Assembly: GCF_025698545.1 (NCBI RefSeq)
Contig: NC_068567.1
Coordinates: 3,658,001 to 3,722,000 of the forward strand
DNA from: Gossypium raimondii
Lineage: Eukaryota > Streptophyta > Magnoliopsida > Malvales > Malvaceae
Reading direction: 5' to 3'
Length of the DNA: 64,000 nt
The notes beneath the pieces were generated by a model. The model was not told where the DNA came from and did not search any database. It was given only the letters and a program-made list of their open reading frames with translations. A program made the translations under genes and the position numbers. Positions 1-10,561 of the stretch are shown piece by piece. Numbering within the stretch: position 1 is the stretch's first letter; every line of letters begins with the position of its first letter.

Positions 1-903
1 GAAATCATCATTGTTTATGATGTTTTGTAATTTAGATTTTACCATTGCTGGAAAATCTTTTAAATGATGAAAAGAAAAGTTTTGTACAACTATTTCTTTT
101 ACAAAACCCCATTCAATACTTGTTATATCGAGCGGTTCGTGATCCAATCTAAATTTTATAGTTGGAAAACTTTCTCCTATAAAATTGGTAAAAACATAAG
201 ATTATAGAAAATATTAGAAAAAGATTTTTCAAATTGTCTCTTGGTTGTAGATAACTCTATTTATTTTAGAAAATATTTCTAGAGGTAAAATCTGTCTAGA
301 TTTATTATATAAATAGATCCTAAATACCTTATTCACAATAGGACTGTTTTTCCCTTTATGAATAAAATATTAAATTATATCAAGAAGATTATTTATCTCC
401 TTAATATCCATAATAAAGAGTTGGAATTCATCCCAATCTATGTATAAAATAGATTTTAATAATAAATCTTCAGCTTCATTTTCCTTAGTTGTTTTTTCAA
501 CTTAAAGTAATGAAAATGGTGTAAGAGCTCTCCTGAAATTTGCTCTTTGATTTAAAATATGGGTTTTCCATATTTCGTTTATAAAATTATAAAATTCTGG
601 CGGTATACCAGGACTAAAAAAATCTTTTATTTCTGGAAATTGTTGTTGTTTCAACAAATTTTCTGCATCCTTAATAATATCAGCATAACTGGTTTGAAAT
701 GCCGAATTTGGATCTTGGAACCATTGTGATTGACTTACTGTTTTTGGTGTCAATGACAAACAAGTTCCAATTGGTTGATTTACCATTGGATATGGCACAT
801 AATGTCCTTGATTAGGATAAAATGATATTTGTGCAGGTACAAATCCTTGTTTGGAATTTGTTGTTGTTTTCCCTTTGTTAGGCTTTTTGTGAATGGTAGT
901 CCA
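1..903 (-). pseudogene. unidentified decayed coding fragment interrupted by the Ogre-type element
   Basis: A minus-strand reading frame, longest at 798-502 (98 codons), stays coding-like on both sides. It is open from the element border at 903 down to a stop near 504, and continues in the same frame after that stop to another near 374. The same frame can also be followed a short way on the far side of the element (beyond 12956), so the element inserted into it. The composition is that of a soluble protein rich in Pro, Gln and Asn. I do not recognise the family. A retroelement or pararetrovirus-like origin is possible but not supported by any motif I can name. Confidence 0.4.
899..903. repeat. 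target-site duplication, left copy (GTCCA)
   Basis: The five bases immediately before the left LTR match the five immediately after the right LTR exactly. Confidence 0.9.
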
Positions 904-3151
904 TGTAGCGACCTAAAAATTTGGATACGATGGCACGGGCGCTAGTCGAAATAATTATTGAAAAATTAAAAACATCGTCTCGATTTTATTTGCAAAAGGA
1001 GTTGCCACCGATCTTTTTTAGGTGTGATCGGACACCTAATAAATTCTCTTTTTAGAAGAAATATTTATTTTTAAATTTTCCTAAAAAGAGGTAATTTTAG
1101 GTCTGCGTGAAAATCCAAAGAAAATTAGGGTTCGGGAGTCGGTTATCGCGAGGAAGGTATTAGCACCCTCGCGACGCCCAAAATTGGTATCTCGTTAAAC
1201 GCGCGTTTTCTTAATTTTCAAAAATACAAGTTCAATTTAATATTTAATTGTGATCCGATTGAAACTTGAGAAAACCTTTTTTTTTGTTTTTAAACACGAG
1301 AACTTTGAAACACAATAATAATTTTTGAAAACACGAAGATTTTTGAAACACGAAATTTTTTTGACACGAAAAATTTTGAAAACACGAAAATTTCGAAAAC
1401 TTGAATTTTTTTTTAAACATGATTTTTTTTTAAAAAACACGAGAATTTTTTGAAAACACGAAAGCACGAAAATTTTGAAAACACGGGAATTTTTTTAAAA
1501 CACGAAAATTTTTGAAACATGAGAATTTTTTGACACGAAAATTTCGAAAACATGAATTTTTTTTAAAATACGAATTTTTTTAAAAAACATGAAAACATGA
1601 AAATTTTGAAAACACGAAAATTTTTGAAACATGAGAATTTTTTGAAAACACGAAAAAATTTTTAAACATGGGAATTTTTGAAAACACGGAAATTTTAAAA
1701 CATGGAAACTTTAAAAACACGAATTTTTTTTTAAAACACAAGATTTTTATTTTTTTATTTTTTTAAATACCGTATTTAACACGAACCGGTGACATTCACC
1801 CCGTTATGGCGATGAAACCATCGAATTAGTGTTAACTCAATTCAATTTAATATTTAATCGGGATTCTAATAAAACACGAGAATTTTTATTAAAATACGAG
1901 GATTTTTGAATATTTTTATTTTTAAAAGGGCGTCCCGAATTTAACACGAGCTATCGATATCCACCCAACATAGCGATAAATTTGATGACTCGATGCTAAA
2001 TCGGTTCGTTGCCTTATGCATTAAAATATTATTTTTTTTAAAATATGCAATTAAAATGACATAATAATATTTATGAAAACTATTTTTAAACATACTAATT
2101 TAAATTAAATAAAACACCATTTAAATACATTAAATAAAATAAAATAGATTAAAAGAAAAAAATTACCCAAAAGGCCCTTTTCCTTTTTTTTGGTTTGGGC
2201 CTCAGTTGGCCCGCTTCTTCTTTGCAATCGGCCCCACAGGAGCTTTGGGTATTGGGCTCTGACTGGTCAAGTCCATTGGTGGTGGACTGCTGGTGGCTTA
2301 CCAAAATGGGCTCATTGTTTTTATTTTTTATTACTTTTTCTCTCTTTTCTTCCTCTTTTTCTTCTTCTCTTCTTCTTGTCTCAAAGCCTTGGCCCTTCTT
2401 TTTCACCGCCGTCGATGTCTCACAGGTGCGGTGGTTGGACGTTCACGGCGTTCTCCTTTCCCTCCTCTCTTCTTCTTCTTTCTTCACTTCTTTCTACTTT
2501 ACTTTTTGTTTTTGCTTGCTTCTTTGCTATTTTCCTTTCTTTTGTTTATGCTTGCACATTTCTTAGCTTGACTTGGCGAGGAGCAACGATGATCGTTGTA
2601 CCGGCGATCGTGGTGGCGTGGGTGCGGTGGCGGTGGCGTGGGATCGGCCCATGGGAGTATTTTTCTGCTGGAATTTTCTGCTATTTTTTTGCTTTGGTTG
2701 CTGAAAATCCTCCTCCTTCTCTTCAATTTTTCTTTTAAAAGCTCCAAATTTTGTCCTCTTTCTCATTGTTTGCGGTGGCGAGGAGCCATGATGGCCTAGG
2801 GGGTTCTTTGGAGTAGCTCTACTGGGAGAATACTCTCTCTGGTGCAGTGGCGATTAGACAAGTCCGAAGGACTAAATTGCATAGGATGCAAAGCTTCTGG
2901 GGCAAAAGTGTAATTTTAGCAAAAATATGGGCCAAAATGTAATTTCTTGAGAGTTTAGGGGTCAAAGTGAATTTTTGAGAAAGTCTAAGGGTCAAAATGT
3001 AATTTTAGAAAGTTTTGGGTCAAAATGTAAATTTTAGAAAAGTTTAGGGTTAAAATGTAAATTTTGAAAAGTACAGGGGTTAAATGAAAAAATAAAAAAT
3101 TCTTTTTTTTTCAAACACGAAATTAATCTCGGACAAAATTCAGTGATTACA
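904..3151 (-). repeat. 3' LTR of the Ogre-like element (2248 bp)
   Basis: This is a direct repeat of 10562-12951. It contains an A-rich stretch of short repeats, a pyrimidine-rich stretch near 2320-2540, and a tail (about 2880-3090) of repeated short phrases similar to gggtcaaaatgtaattt. It differs from its partner by scattered substitutions and many small indels in the low-complexity part, and is 142 bp shorter. Open frames inside it come from skewed composition and are not genes. Confidence 0.93.
1264..1790. repeat. A-rich short-period repeat inside the left LTR
   Basis: Dozens of variants of a unit of roughly 15-18 bases, like gaaaacacgaaaattttt, run head to tail with runs of A or T between them. 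The Phe/Lys/Ser-rich frames opposite it are by-products. The same tract in the other LTR (10924-11530) differs in length. Confidence 0.8.
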
Positions 3152-3166
3152 GCTGCCCCTCTTTGC
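3152..3166 (-). other. polypurine tract of the Ogre-like element
   Basis: On the minus strand GCAAAGAGGGGCAGC directly precedes the LTR start TGTAATC. Its position next to the 3' LTR and its purine bias fit the plus-strand priming site. Confidence 0.75.
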
Positions 3167-3214
3167 TCATCGCTATGAAACAGGGATAGAGCAAAGACTA
3201 AAAAGCACTGAATT

Positions 3215-4260
3215 TTGTTCGACCATCTAAAATTTTCCTCTTTATTTGAAAAGCAGAAATCGAGAACAGCTCGGCGTGCGACCCGAGACTCAACTCACCT
3301 CTTGAATTATGAGTTGATCTTCGAAAAACAAAAATCGAAAATACCTCGACATGTGCCCCGAGGCTCAACTCACCTCTCGCAATATGAGTTGATTTTTGAA
3401 AAACATGAATTGAAAAATACCTCTGCGTGACCCGAGGCTCAACTCACCTCTCGCAATATGAGTTGATTTTTTGAAAAACATAAATTTAAAAGAAATACCT
3501 CGGCATGGTCCAAGGCTCAACTCACCTCTCGCAATATGAGTTGATTTTTTTGAAAAACATAAATTTAAAAGAAATACATCGGCATGGTCCGAGGCTCAAC
3601 TCACCTCTCGCAATATGAGTTGATTTTTTGAAAAACCATAAATTTAAAAGAAATACCTCAGCATGGTCCGAGGCTCAACTCACCTCTCGCAATATGAGTT
3701 GATTTTTTGAAAAACATAAATTTAAAAGAAATACCTCGGCATGGTCCGAGGCTCAACTCACCTCTCGCAATATGAGTTGATTTTTTTGAAAAAAAATAGA
3801 AATTTAAAAGAAATACCTCGACATGGTCCGAGGCTCAACTCACCTCTCGCAATATGAGTTGATTTTAAAAAAAAAAAACAAAAATTTAAAAGAAATACCT
3901 CAGGGTGACGTGAGGCTCAACTCACCTCTCATATTATGAGTTGATTTAAAAAAAGACAGGAATTAAAAATACCTCAGCGTGACCCGAGGCTCAACTCACC
4001 TCTGTATTATGAGTTGAAAAAAAAGACATGAATTAAAAATACCTCAGCGTGACCCGAGGCTCAACTCACCTCTGTGTTATGAGTTGATTTTAAAAAAGAC
4101 AGAAATTAAAAATACCTCAGCGTGACCCGAGGCTCAACTCACCTCTGTATTATGAGTTGATTTTTTGAAAAAAAGCAGAAATTTAAAAATACCTCAGCGT
4201 GACCCGAGGCTCAACTCACCTCTGTATTATGAGTTGATTTCTTGCAAAAAACAGAATTTT
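3215..4260. repeat. tandem array of 13 units in the 3' UTR of the Ogre-like element
   Basis: The phrase ctcaactcacct recurs at 3289, 3364, 3438, 3516, 3595, 3674, 3752, 3834, 3916, 3990, 4060, 4133 and 4210, a period of 70-82 bp. Each unit carries two short inverted repeats, CCTCGG/CCGAGG and TCAACTCA/TGAGTTGA. Units 4-8 form one subtype (core ggcatggtccgagg) and units 9-13 another (gcgtgacccgagg), consistent with local amplification. Hypervariable tandem repeats in the 3' UTR of Tat/Ogre elements are known and have been proposed as satellite seeds. Confidence 0.92.
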
Positions 4261-5188
4261 AAAAATATTTCTTGAAAGAAACAAGGTTTCAAAAAACATC
4301 AGGTGAAACTAAAAGCCTTCATCTTCACTGATTCTGTGCAGCTTTCTCCTAGTATTCCTTGCTCTACCGGTATACCTGTATACGTCATGTATGATGTTAT
4401 TACGATATGCACATGTTTGTCCTAAATGCTTTTGTGTCTACATGATCATGCAATGCACCGTAGGCTATTTGTCACGTGCCCCACTTTTGATTTTTGTGAG
4501 GGTCCGCATTCATTTCCTCAATTCTTGACTTTTCTCTCTAATTTTGTACTCATCCTCAAGTTCTGTGAGTAATCTACATTTCTTCGTATATCGCTCTCTT
4601 GCCCCCTGCTGAACATTGTTCCTACTTTGGGGCCCTTATATTTATCAAATTCTCATCCAGGTAATGCTCAACATTCCTTTTGTTTAGAGTATGTCATCTT
4701 ACTATTTATCATTTAAATGAATCAAACACAAGATGCATGACAAAAGTGGCAAAGTAGGCATGAAAGAAATACCTCACATTCATTTTTTAAAGCAACGAAA
4801 GAAATTGACAAGGAAAGTTCAACAAATAAATTGTCATAAAGAAAAGAAAGCGAATTCAATGGCCAGAAATGCTCTAGATATCCAATGCATGAACTTTCCA
4901 CGTTTCTTCATCCTGGATCTTTTCGAGCACGGCTTCTTGTGTAGAAGATTTTGAGCTTCTGAGAATGCTTCAAATATTGTAACCTTGCCATTCGACTCCC
5001 TGTTCAAGTCGCCTTGCTCCTTAAGTCCGAGCCCACTTTGTTAGGACGCCCTTTTGGGTTTTCATCCTAATCTTTTTTGTTTATCAAGACGCCCTTTTTG
5101 GGTTTTCATCTTGATTTTTCTTTTTCTTTTCTTTGTTTTTTTTGTTTTTATTTTTGTTTTTGTTTTTTTATTTTTTTTGTCCCTTTTT
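4261..5188 (-). other. remaining 3' UTR of the Ogre-like element
   Basis: Non-coding sequence between the integrase end and the tandem array. It includes a T-rich tract (about 5115-5190) and two near-copies of a short phrase containing gacgccctttttgggttttcatc (5042-5068 and 5088-5113). I see no gene here. Confidence 0.55.
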
Positions 5189-6600
5189 TTAAGCATAATA
5201 TTTCTTCACAGCATCTGAGTTCACTGGATTAGGTAATTCTTTCCCATCCATTTCAGTAAGAATCAGAGCCCCTCTTGAGAATGCCTTTTTTACAACGTAT
5301 GGTCCTTCCCAATTTGGTGACCATTTTCCTTGAAAGTCCTTTTGTATCAGGAGGATCTTTCTTAAAACGAGTTCCCCTTCGCGAAATTCTCTTGGTCGCA
5401 CATTATTATCATGGGCCGTGATCATTCTCTCCTGGTACATCTGTCCATGACAAATTGCCTTCAAGCATTTCCCTTCAATAAGGTTTAGCTGGTCATATCG
5501 AACTCGAACCCATTTCGATTCTTCTAATTTTGTCTCCATCATGACTCACAAGGATGAGATCTCTACTTCAATAGGCAAAACGGCTTCCATTCCGTAGACT
5601 AATGAGAAAGGACTTGCTCTCGTAGATGTCCGCACGGAGGTGCGGTACGCATACAAAGCTAATGGTAGCTTCTCGTGCCAATCTTTATATGTCTCACTCA
5701 TCTTTCCGAGAATCCTCTTAATGTTTTTGTTGGCCGCTTCAACAGCTCCGTTCATTTTCGGGCGATAGTGTGAGGAATTATGATGTTTTATCTTGAATTG
5801 CTCGCACATTTCTTTCATCATTTTGTTGTTCAAATTTAAAGCATTATCTGAGATGATTCTTTCAGGCAGACTATGTCGACATATGATTTCCTTTTTTAAG
5901 AACCTACAGACCGTAGCCTTCGTCATATTAGCAAACGAAGTGGCTTCTACCCATTTTGTGAAGTAGTCTATAACCACAAAGATGAATCGATGTCCATTGG
6001 AAGCTTTCGGGGAAATCGGCCCTATAACATCCATGCCCCACATAGAAAAGGGCCACGGAGAAGTCATGACATAAAGGGGCGATGGAGCTGCATGAATTTT
6101 ATCGCCATAAATTTGACACTTATGACACTTTCGTGCGTAGCCAATGCAATCCCTTTCCATCGTCAACCAATAATAACCAAGTCTCATAATCTGTCTAGCC
6201 ATGGTGAAACCACTAGCATGCGTTCCACAAATTCCCTCCTGAACCTCCTCAAGTATCTTTCTAGCTTCAACAGTGTCCACACATCTCATGAGCACTTGAT
6301 CTTTCCCTCTTTTGTATAGAATATCCCCGTCAAGAACAAATCCAATCGCCATTCTTCTGATTGTTCTTTTATCATTCTCGTTTGCTTGCTCGGGGTACCT
6401 TTGATTCTTGATGTACTCTAGGATATCATGGAACCATGGTCGTCCATCGGACTTATTCTCATACTCATGCTCGAGATATCGCGCTCCCCTTTACTGACTC
6501 TTGGCTCTCATATACAATGTCATACTCAGACAATAGGATCTGCCATCGTGCCATTCTCCCTCATATTCTGTGAACTTTTTACTGAGGCAGTAAATTATCT
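5189..6600 (-). pseudogene. RNase H remnant and integrase of the Ogre-like element
   Basis: Integrase inserts retroelement cDNA into the chromosome. A 268-codon frame (6352-5546) carries the zinc-binding region (His45, Cys76, Cys79) and the full catalytic triad Asp108, Asp169 and Glu205 with exactly 35 residues between the last two. A single in-frame TGA at 5545-5543 separates it from a 117-codon C-terminal part (5542-5189) that is plainly the same protein. The expected residue there is Arg, so CGA probably became TGA. Upstream, 6353-6600 holds a short, stop-broken scrap of the RNase H and connection region. With the stop, only a truncated integrase could be made. Confidence 0.88.
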
Positions 6601-6620
6601 TTTCTCTTTTTCCTGACTCA

Positions 6621-7173
6621 TCATGTTGCCCCAGCATTCTTCAATTCAAATGGCATCACTTTGTAGCAGAACGTTTCCCATATTGTGACGAATGTGGTTT
6701 TCTCCATATATTCGGAAGCCATCTTTATCTGATTATAACCTGAGAAACTATCCATGAAAGAAAATGAATAATGTTTTGTCGTGTTATCCTGGCATGTCTT
6801 GATACGACCAAACAAATATATCTTTGTACTCACGGAGCAAGGCGATTAAATTCTGTTTGGTGTTCTCCGAAACGGAAGTCCTAATCTTCAGTTCTTGTTT
6901 CTTTTCTTCACTCCCTAAGTTCACTGTCTCAACAGATTCTTGATGAGGTAAAATCTGTTTCTCTTCTTGTTCAACTATTCTCTGTAAGTCAGGAGGCAGG
7001 TCACAATTTTCAGCATCTTCCTTGGCTTCGAATTCTCCTAAACAAATAGCCTTCTTGAAATTAATTTCAGGATTTGTAACGGGATTATTCCTGCCATAGA
7101 TATCTGAGCACCTAAAAGATGGGTAGAAAAGACAGCTATAGAGGAGTATCAAAGTATTAGAATCAACACTCAA
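6621..7173 (-). pseudogene. reverse transcriptase remnant of the Ogre-like element
   Basis: Two overlapping frames remain. Frame 7173-6784 ends in the linker before RT (SYQDMPG). Frame 6833-6621 starts again inside RT with SFMDSFSGYNQIKMA and stops after the segment KNAGAT. The join near 6795 removes the RT fingers and much of the palm, shifts frame, and no YxDD catalytic box follows. The protease expected between gag and RT is also missing: 7174-7515 is stop-ridden. The element therefore has no working polymerase. Confidence 0.85.
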
Positions 7174-7515
7174 TGATATGATATGGTATGAAATACATAT
7201 AGGAGAATGATGTGAAGAGAAGTGATAGTTACGAGACTAGTAGAAATAAAAAGACCATGACAAAATGCATCTTCATCGATGTTCATTGAAATGATAAAGA
7301 GCAAGCATATGCTCTTACAAAAGGAATCCCACTATCTAGGGATATACAAAATAATGGAGAATTATCATTGAGCATTACTCTAGAGGGGAATCAAAAACTA
7401 CAAGGAGGTCCACAGAAGTCTAATTGTTCAAAACATATCCTGGAGGACAATGGCGTATCATTGAAACATCCCCAATTGCATCACCCTCGTTGTCAACAAC
7501 ATTTATGCTGATGTT

Positions 7516-9206
7516 CTAAAATCCCTTTTCATTTAAGGCGCTTCGCAGATTGTTTTGCCCCTCATCTTCATTCGTTACCGAATTCACATTCCCATCAGCA
7601 TGGTTAGGAAAAGGGCTTCCAGCCTCATTACTAACACTATCAAATCGTAAAATGCCCGCATTGATAAGATCTTGAACCCTCCTTTTAAAGGCAAGGCAAT
7701 TTTCTGTAGAATGCCCCTGATTTCCAGCGTGATACATGCAACTAGCATTAGGATCATACCATTTTGGGTATGGAGGCTTCAGGGGTGCCATGTAATGTGG
7801 TGATATTAATTGATTCTCTAATAGTTTCGGGTATAATTCTCTATATGACACAGGAATTGGGGTGAACTGAGGTCTCTCAGGATTAGATCTTGCTGGTCTT
7901 GCTCATTTTTGGGTTGGCTTTGTGTGGGCATGGTATTTGGTGGGAACATGGTGAACGGTCTTTGGTTGTTCATGGCATAAACGGGGTAAAGAGGAGGTGT
8001 TTGACAATAAGGACTTTGGGAGGGAAAGTAGAAGTTTGAAGGCGGGCGATAACGAGTTCGTGGTTGGGCTGGATGCGGATTGGAGGTATAGTGGCTCTCA
8101 GTTCCGACCATATGGGTTTCTGCCTCTTTATTCCTTACAGGTACTGTCTTTTTTGAACTTTCAGGGCCTTCCATCCTCCCATTCTTGATGGCGTTTTCTA
8201 TAAGCTCCCCAGATATTACAATGTCCTTTGTGGCACTTCCTACCAACTTATCGTAAAATGACACTTTCAGAGTATTAATGAAGAGGACCGTTATCTCCGT
8301 CTTAGTTAACGGGGGTTCCACCTGAGCTGAGATATCCCTCCATCTTTGTGCGTATTGTCTAAAGGTCTCTGTCGGCTTTTTTTCCATCATTTGCAAAGTT
8401 AGTCGATCAGGCACCATATCTGATACATGCTTGTATTGCTCACAGAATGCTGATGCTAAGTCCTTCCATGATCGGATCCTCTCTCTGCTGAGCTGATTAT
8501 ACCATCGAAGAGCCGATCCAACTAAACTGTCCTGAAAACAGTGTATCAGCAATTTATCCTCATTCACGTAATCAGTCATCTTCCGACAAAACATGACGAG
8601 ATGCGCCTTTGGACATCGCGTCCCATCATACTTTTCAAAATCTGGTGCCTTGAATTTTGAGGGTAGAACCAGATCGGGCACCAGACTGAGTTCTTTAGCA
8701 CTCAAAGCAGAGAAGACTTCAGCACCTTCTATTGCCTTGAGCCTTTCTTCTAAAATCTGGTATCTATCTTGACCGTCATAATCATTAGTTTTCAATTTTG
8801 CTATTTCCACAGGATCGTCCAGATCTGGAACAAATGGATATGCTGGATTAACCCCGGAGTTCGATACCAACATACCTTGCCCCAAATGAGCAGATGGTGC
8901 AGGACGTTGTTCCAGGATTGTATGGGCGTGAGGTGGAGTAAATCCTGGGGGATAGAGTGGATCCTGATCATTATTAGCTCTTGACTAGGGCTCCATGATA
9001 TCATGGCTCTGCATGGGTCCCTTTCCTTTTACTAAAGCTGTCGTCATTTCCATCATTTTAGCCATTTGGTCTCTTTGCTCGAGTGATTCTTCTCGAGATC
9101 TCACCATCATATCTGTTGCCTCTTATTGTGACTTGGCCAATTGCTCTTGTAACTCTCTTTGGACCCTTTCCATCCTTTCGATTTTTTCGTTAAGTTCAGC
9201 GTCCAT
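7516..9206 (-). pseudogene. gag of the Ogre-like element, with two stops and a frameshift
   Basis: Gag forms the particle that packages element RNA. The likely start is the ATG at 9206, opening a coiled-coil-like Glu/Gln-rich N-terminus. In-frame stops occur at 9125-9123 (TAA) and 8987-8985 (TAG), both explicable as C-to-T changes of Gln codons. From 8885 the frame is open for 355 codons and contains the gag core (RWYNQLSRERIRSW, with SFCEQY-type context and DRLTLQMMEKKPTETFRQYA). Near 7890 the reading frame shifts. The new frame (7851-7516) ends with a zinc-knuckle-like Cys38-x2-His41-x5-His47-x4-Cys52. No full-length Gag can be made. Confidence 0.87.
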
Positions 9207-10540
9207 AGCTCTAGTTCTTAGACGTGTCCTGTAAAGATGATGTGATTCCAGCCTTGTAGTACCGCCACTGTGGATTATGCGATTTTTGCCTCAGTGAATG
9301 GTAAGGGTGATATGTACATGCAATGCATGAATGAATGAATGACAAGTGAATATTAGTCATGAATAAATATACAAGTATTTGGTGTTGATTTCAAGACAGC
9401 CCCATATTTTGGCGTTTCATTAATCAAAAGAGTCCATTACAAAAGATTTGGCCAATGAAGATACCCCTAGTGCCTGAGTCTCATTGTTTCCAAATCCTAA
9501 TCAAGTATTCGCGGTTATTCTGACGATGCTTTTTGGGTCCTCAAAGATCAGTCTCAGACTATAACATTTTCCTCAATTACTTGCGTAATTGATTCCTCCA
9601 TCAAAAACCCGTTTTTGGCAACCAATCTCTAATCAACACCATCCTAATGAGATGCCTATGATGCATGATGAAAAATAAAATTAAGACAAATAAACCTAGT
9701 TAGCAATCACGGCAAATATAAACAAAGAAAAACTATGGAAAATCTAACAAACCGACCTATTTTTTTTTTTGTTTTATCCCATCATGCTTTACAAAAATAA
9801 ACTTACCCCATATGCTCATCAATCTACCCGATCAAATTTATTAAACAGACCAAATTCCCTTGCAAAAAGTGTAAATGTGAAAGAAATAAAAGGTAAGAGG
9901 CGTTTCTCCCGTGTATTTATTTTGGTGACTATTCATCGGACAGAGGTTCGGCATGACTCTAATTGGGTGGCTCGTACGGTTCACTATATGTGGCTTTGGT
10001 TCTAGAGAGGTACTCGAATTGTCCATACTGTCACCTACTAAGGTTAGTACGAAGTCTCGGTTATCGCCCGTCATGGGCTTGCGAGCTCAATTCTAGGGAT
10101 TACATTTACTTATGCCTATGCGGAGGGACGAGTTAACTCACGAAAACATAAGTCATATGTAACCCGGAAGTATTTCACTAGCCTGTGCGGAGGGACGAGT
10201 TAACTCACGAAGGCGTAGCGTTTACTTCCACTTAAACGGATGGAGCCCGGGTAGAGAGCTCATGTTATGCAAGAATGCAAGTGCATGGTGTGTGGGGAGA
10301 AACTCACAAACCTTTTTATTTTTATTTTTACTAAAAAAACAAACTAAAACCATAAAACTTAAAGCTGAAAAAAAACACGAAAATAAAACAGGTTAGAAAA
10401 ATATTAATTTCAAAACCGGATGTAGATGCATGATTTTTCAAAACAAAATTCAAGGATCACGATTAAAAATTAAATTGAACAAGAAATTTTAAAAATTTTG
10501 ACAACACGCGTTTAACATCAGACTCGACTCTAAAAAAAAT
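9207..10540 (-). other. 5' leader of the Ogre-like element
   Basis: About 1.3 kb between the primer-binding site and gag, with no convincing frame. It contains a duplicated 25-base phrase built on gcggagggacgagttaactc, at about 10119-10143 and 10187-10211. Some Ogre elements carry an extra ORF here; I see none. Confidence 0.5.
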
Positions 10541-10559
10541 GTCCCCAGCGGAGTCGCCA
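10541..10559 (-). other. primer-binding site of the Ogre-like element
   Basis: TGGCGACTCCGCTGGGGAC lies two bases inside the 5' LTR. It begins TGG, complementary to a tRNA CCA end. I recall this site as assigned to tRNA-Arg in Ogre elements; that assignment is from memory. Confidence 0.8.
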
Positions 10560-10561
10560 GC

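Noticed and set aside
1237-1467. Phe/Lys/Cys-rich open frames (also 10894-11482, both strands)
   Set aside because: They follow from A/T-rich micro-repeats in the LTRs. Frames exist on both strands and in several phases, with no family resemblance.
2149-2799. Open frames of 67-182 codons in the LTR pyrimidine-rich part (also 11968-12666)
   Set aside because: Overlapping frames on several strands in a low-complexity tract. The two LTR copies do not conserve the same frame.
3215-4260. CRISPR-like appearance of regular repeats with spacers
   Set aside because: The units are repeats along their whole length with no unique spacers, and they lie in a plant retroelement 3' UTR.
7997-8188. Plus-strand open frames opposite gag and integrase (also 5990-6319, 8769-8984, 8995-9234)
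   Set aside because: Shadows of the minus-strand retroelement genes.
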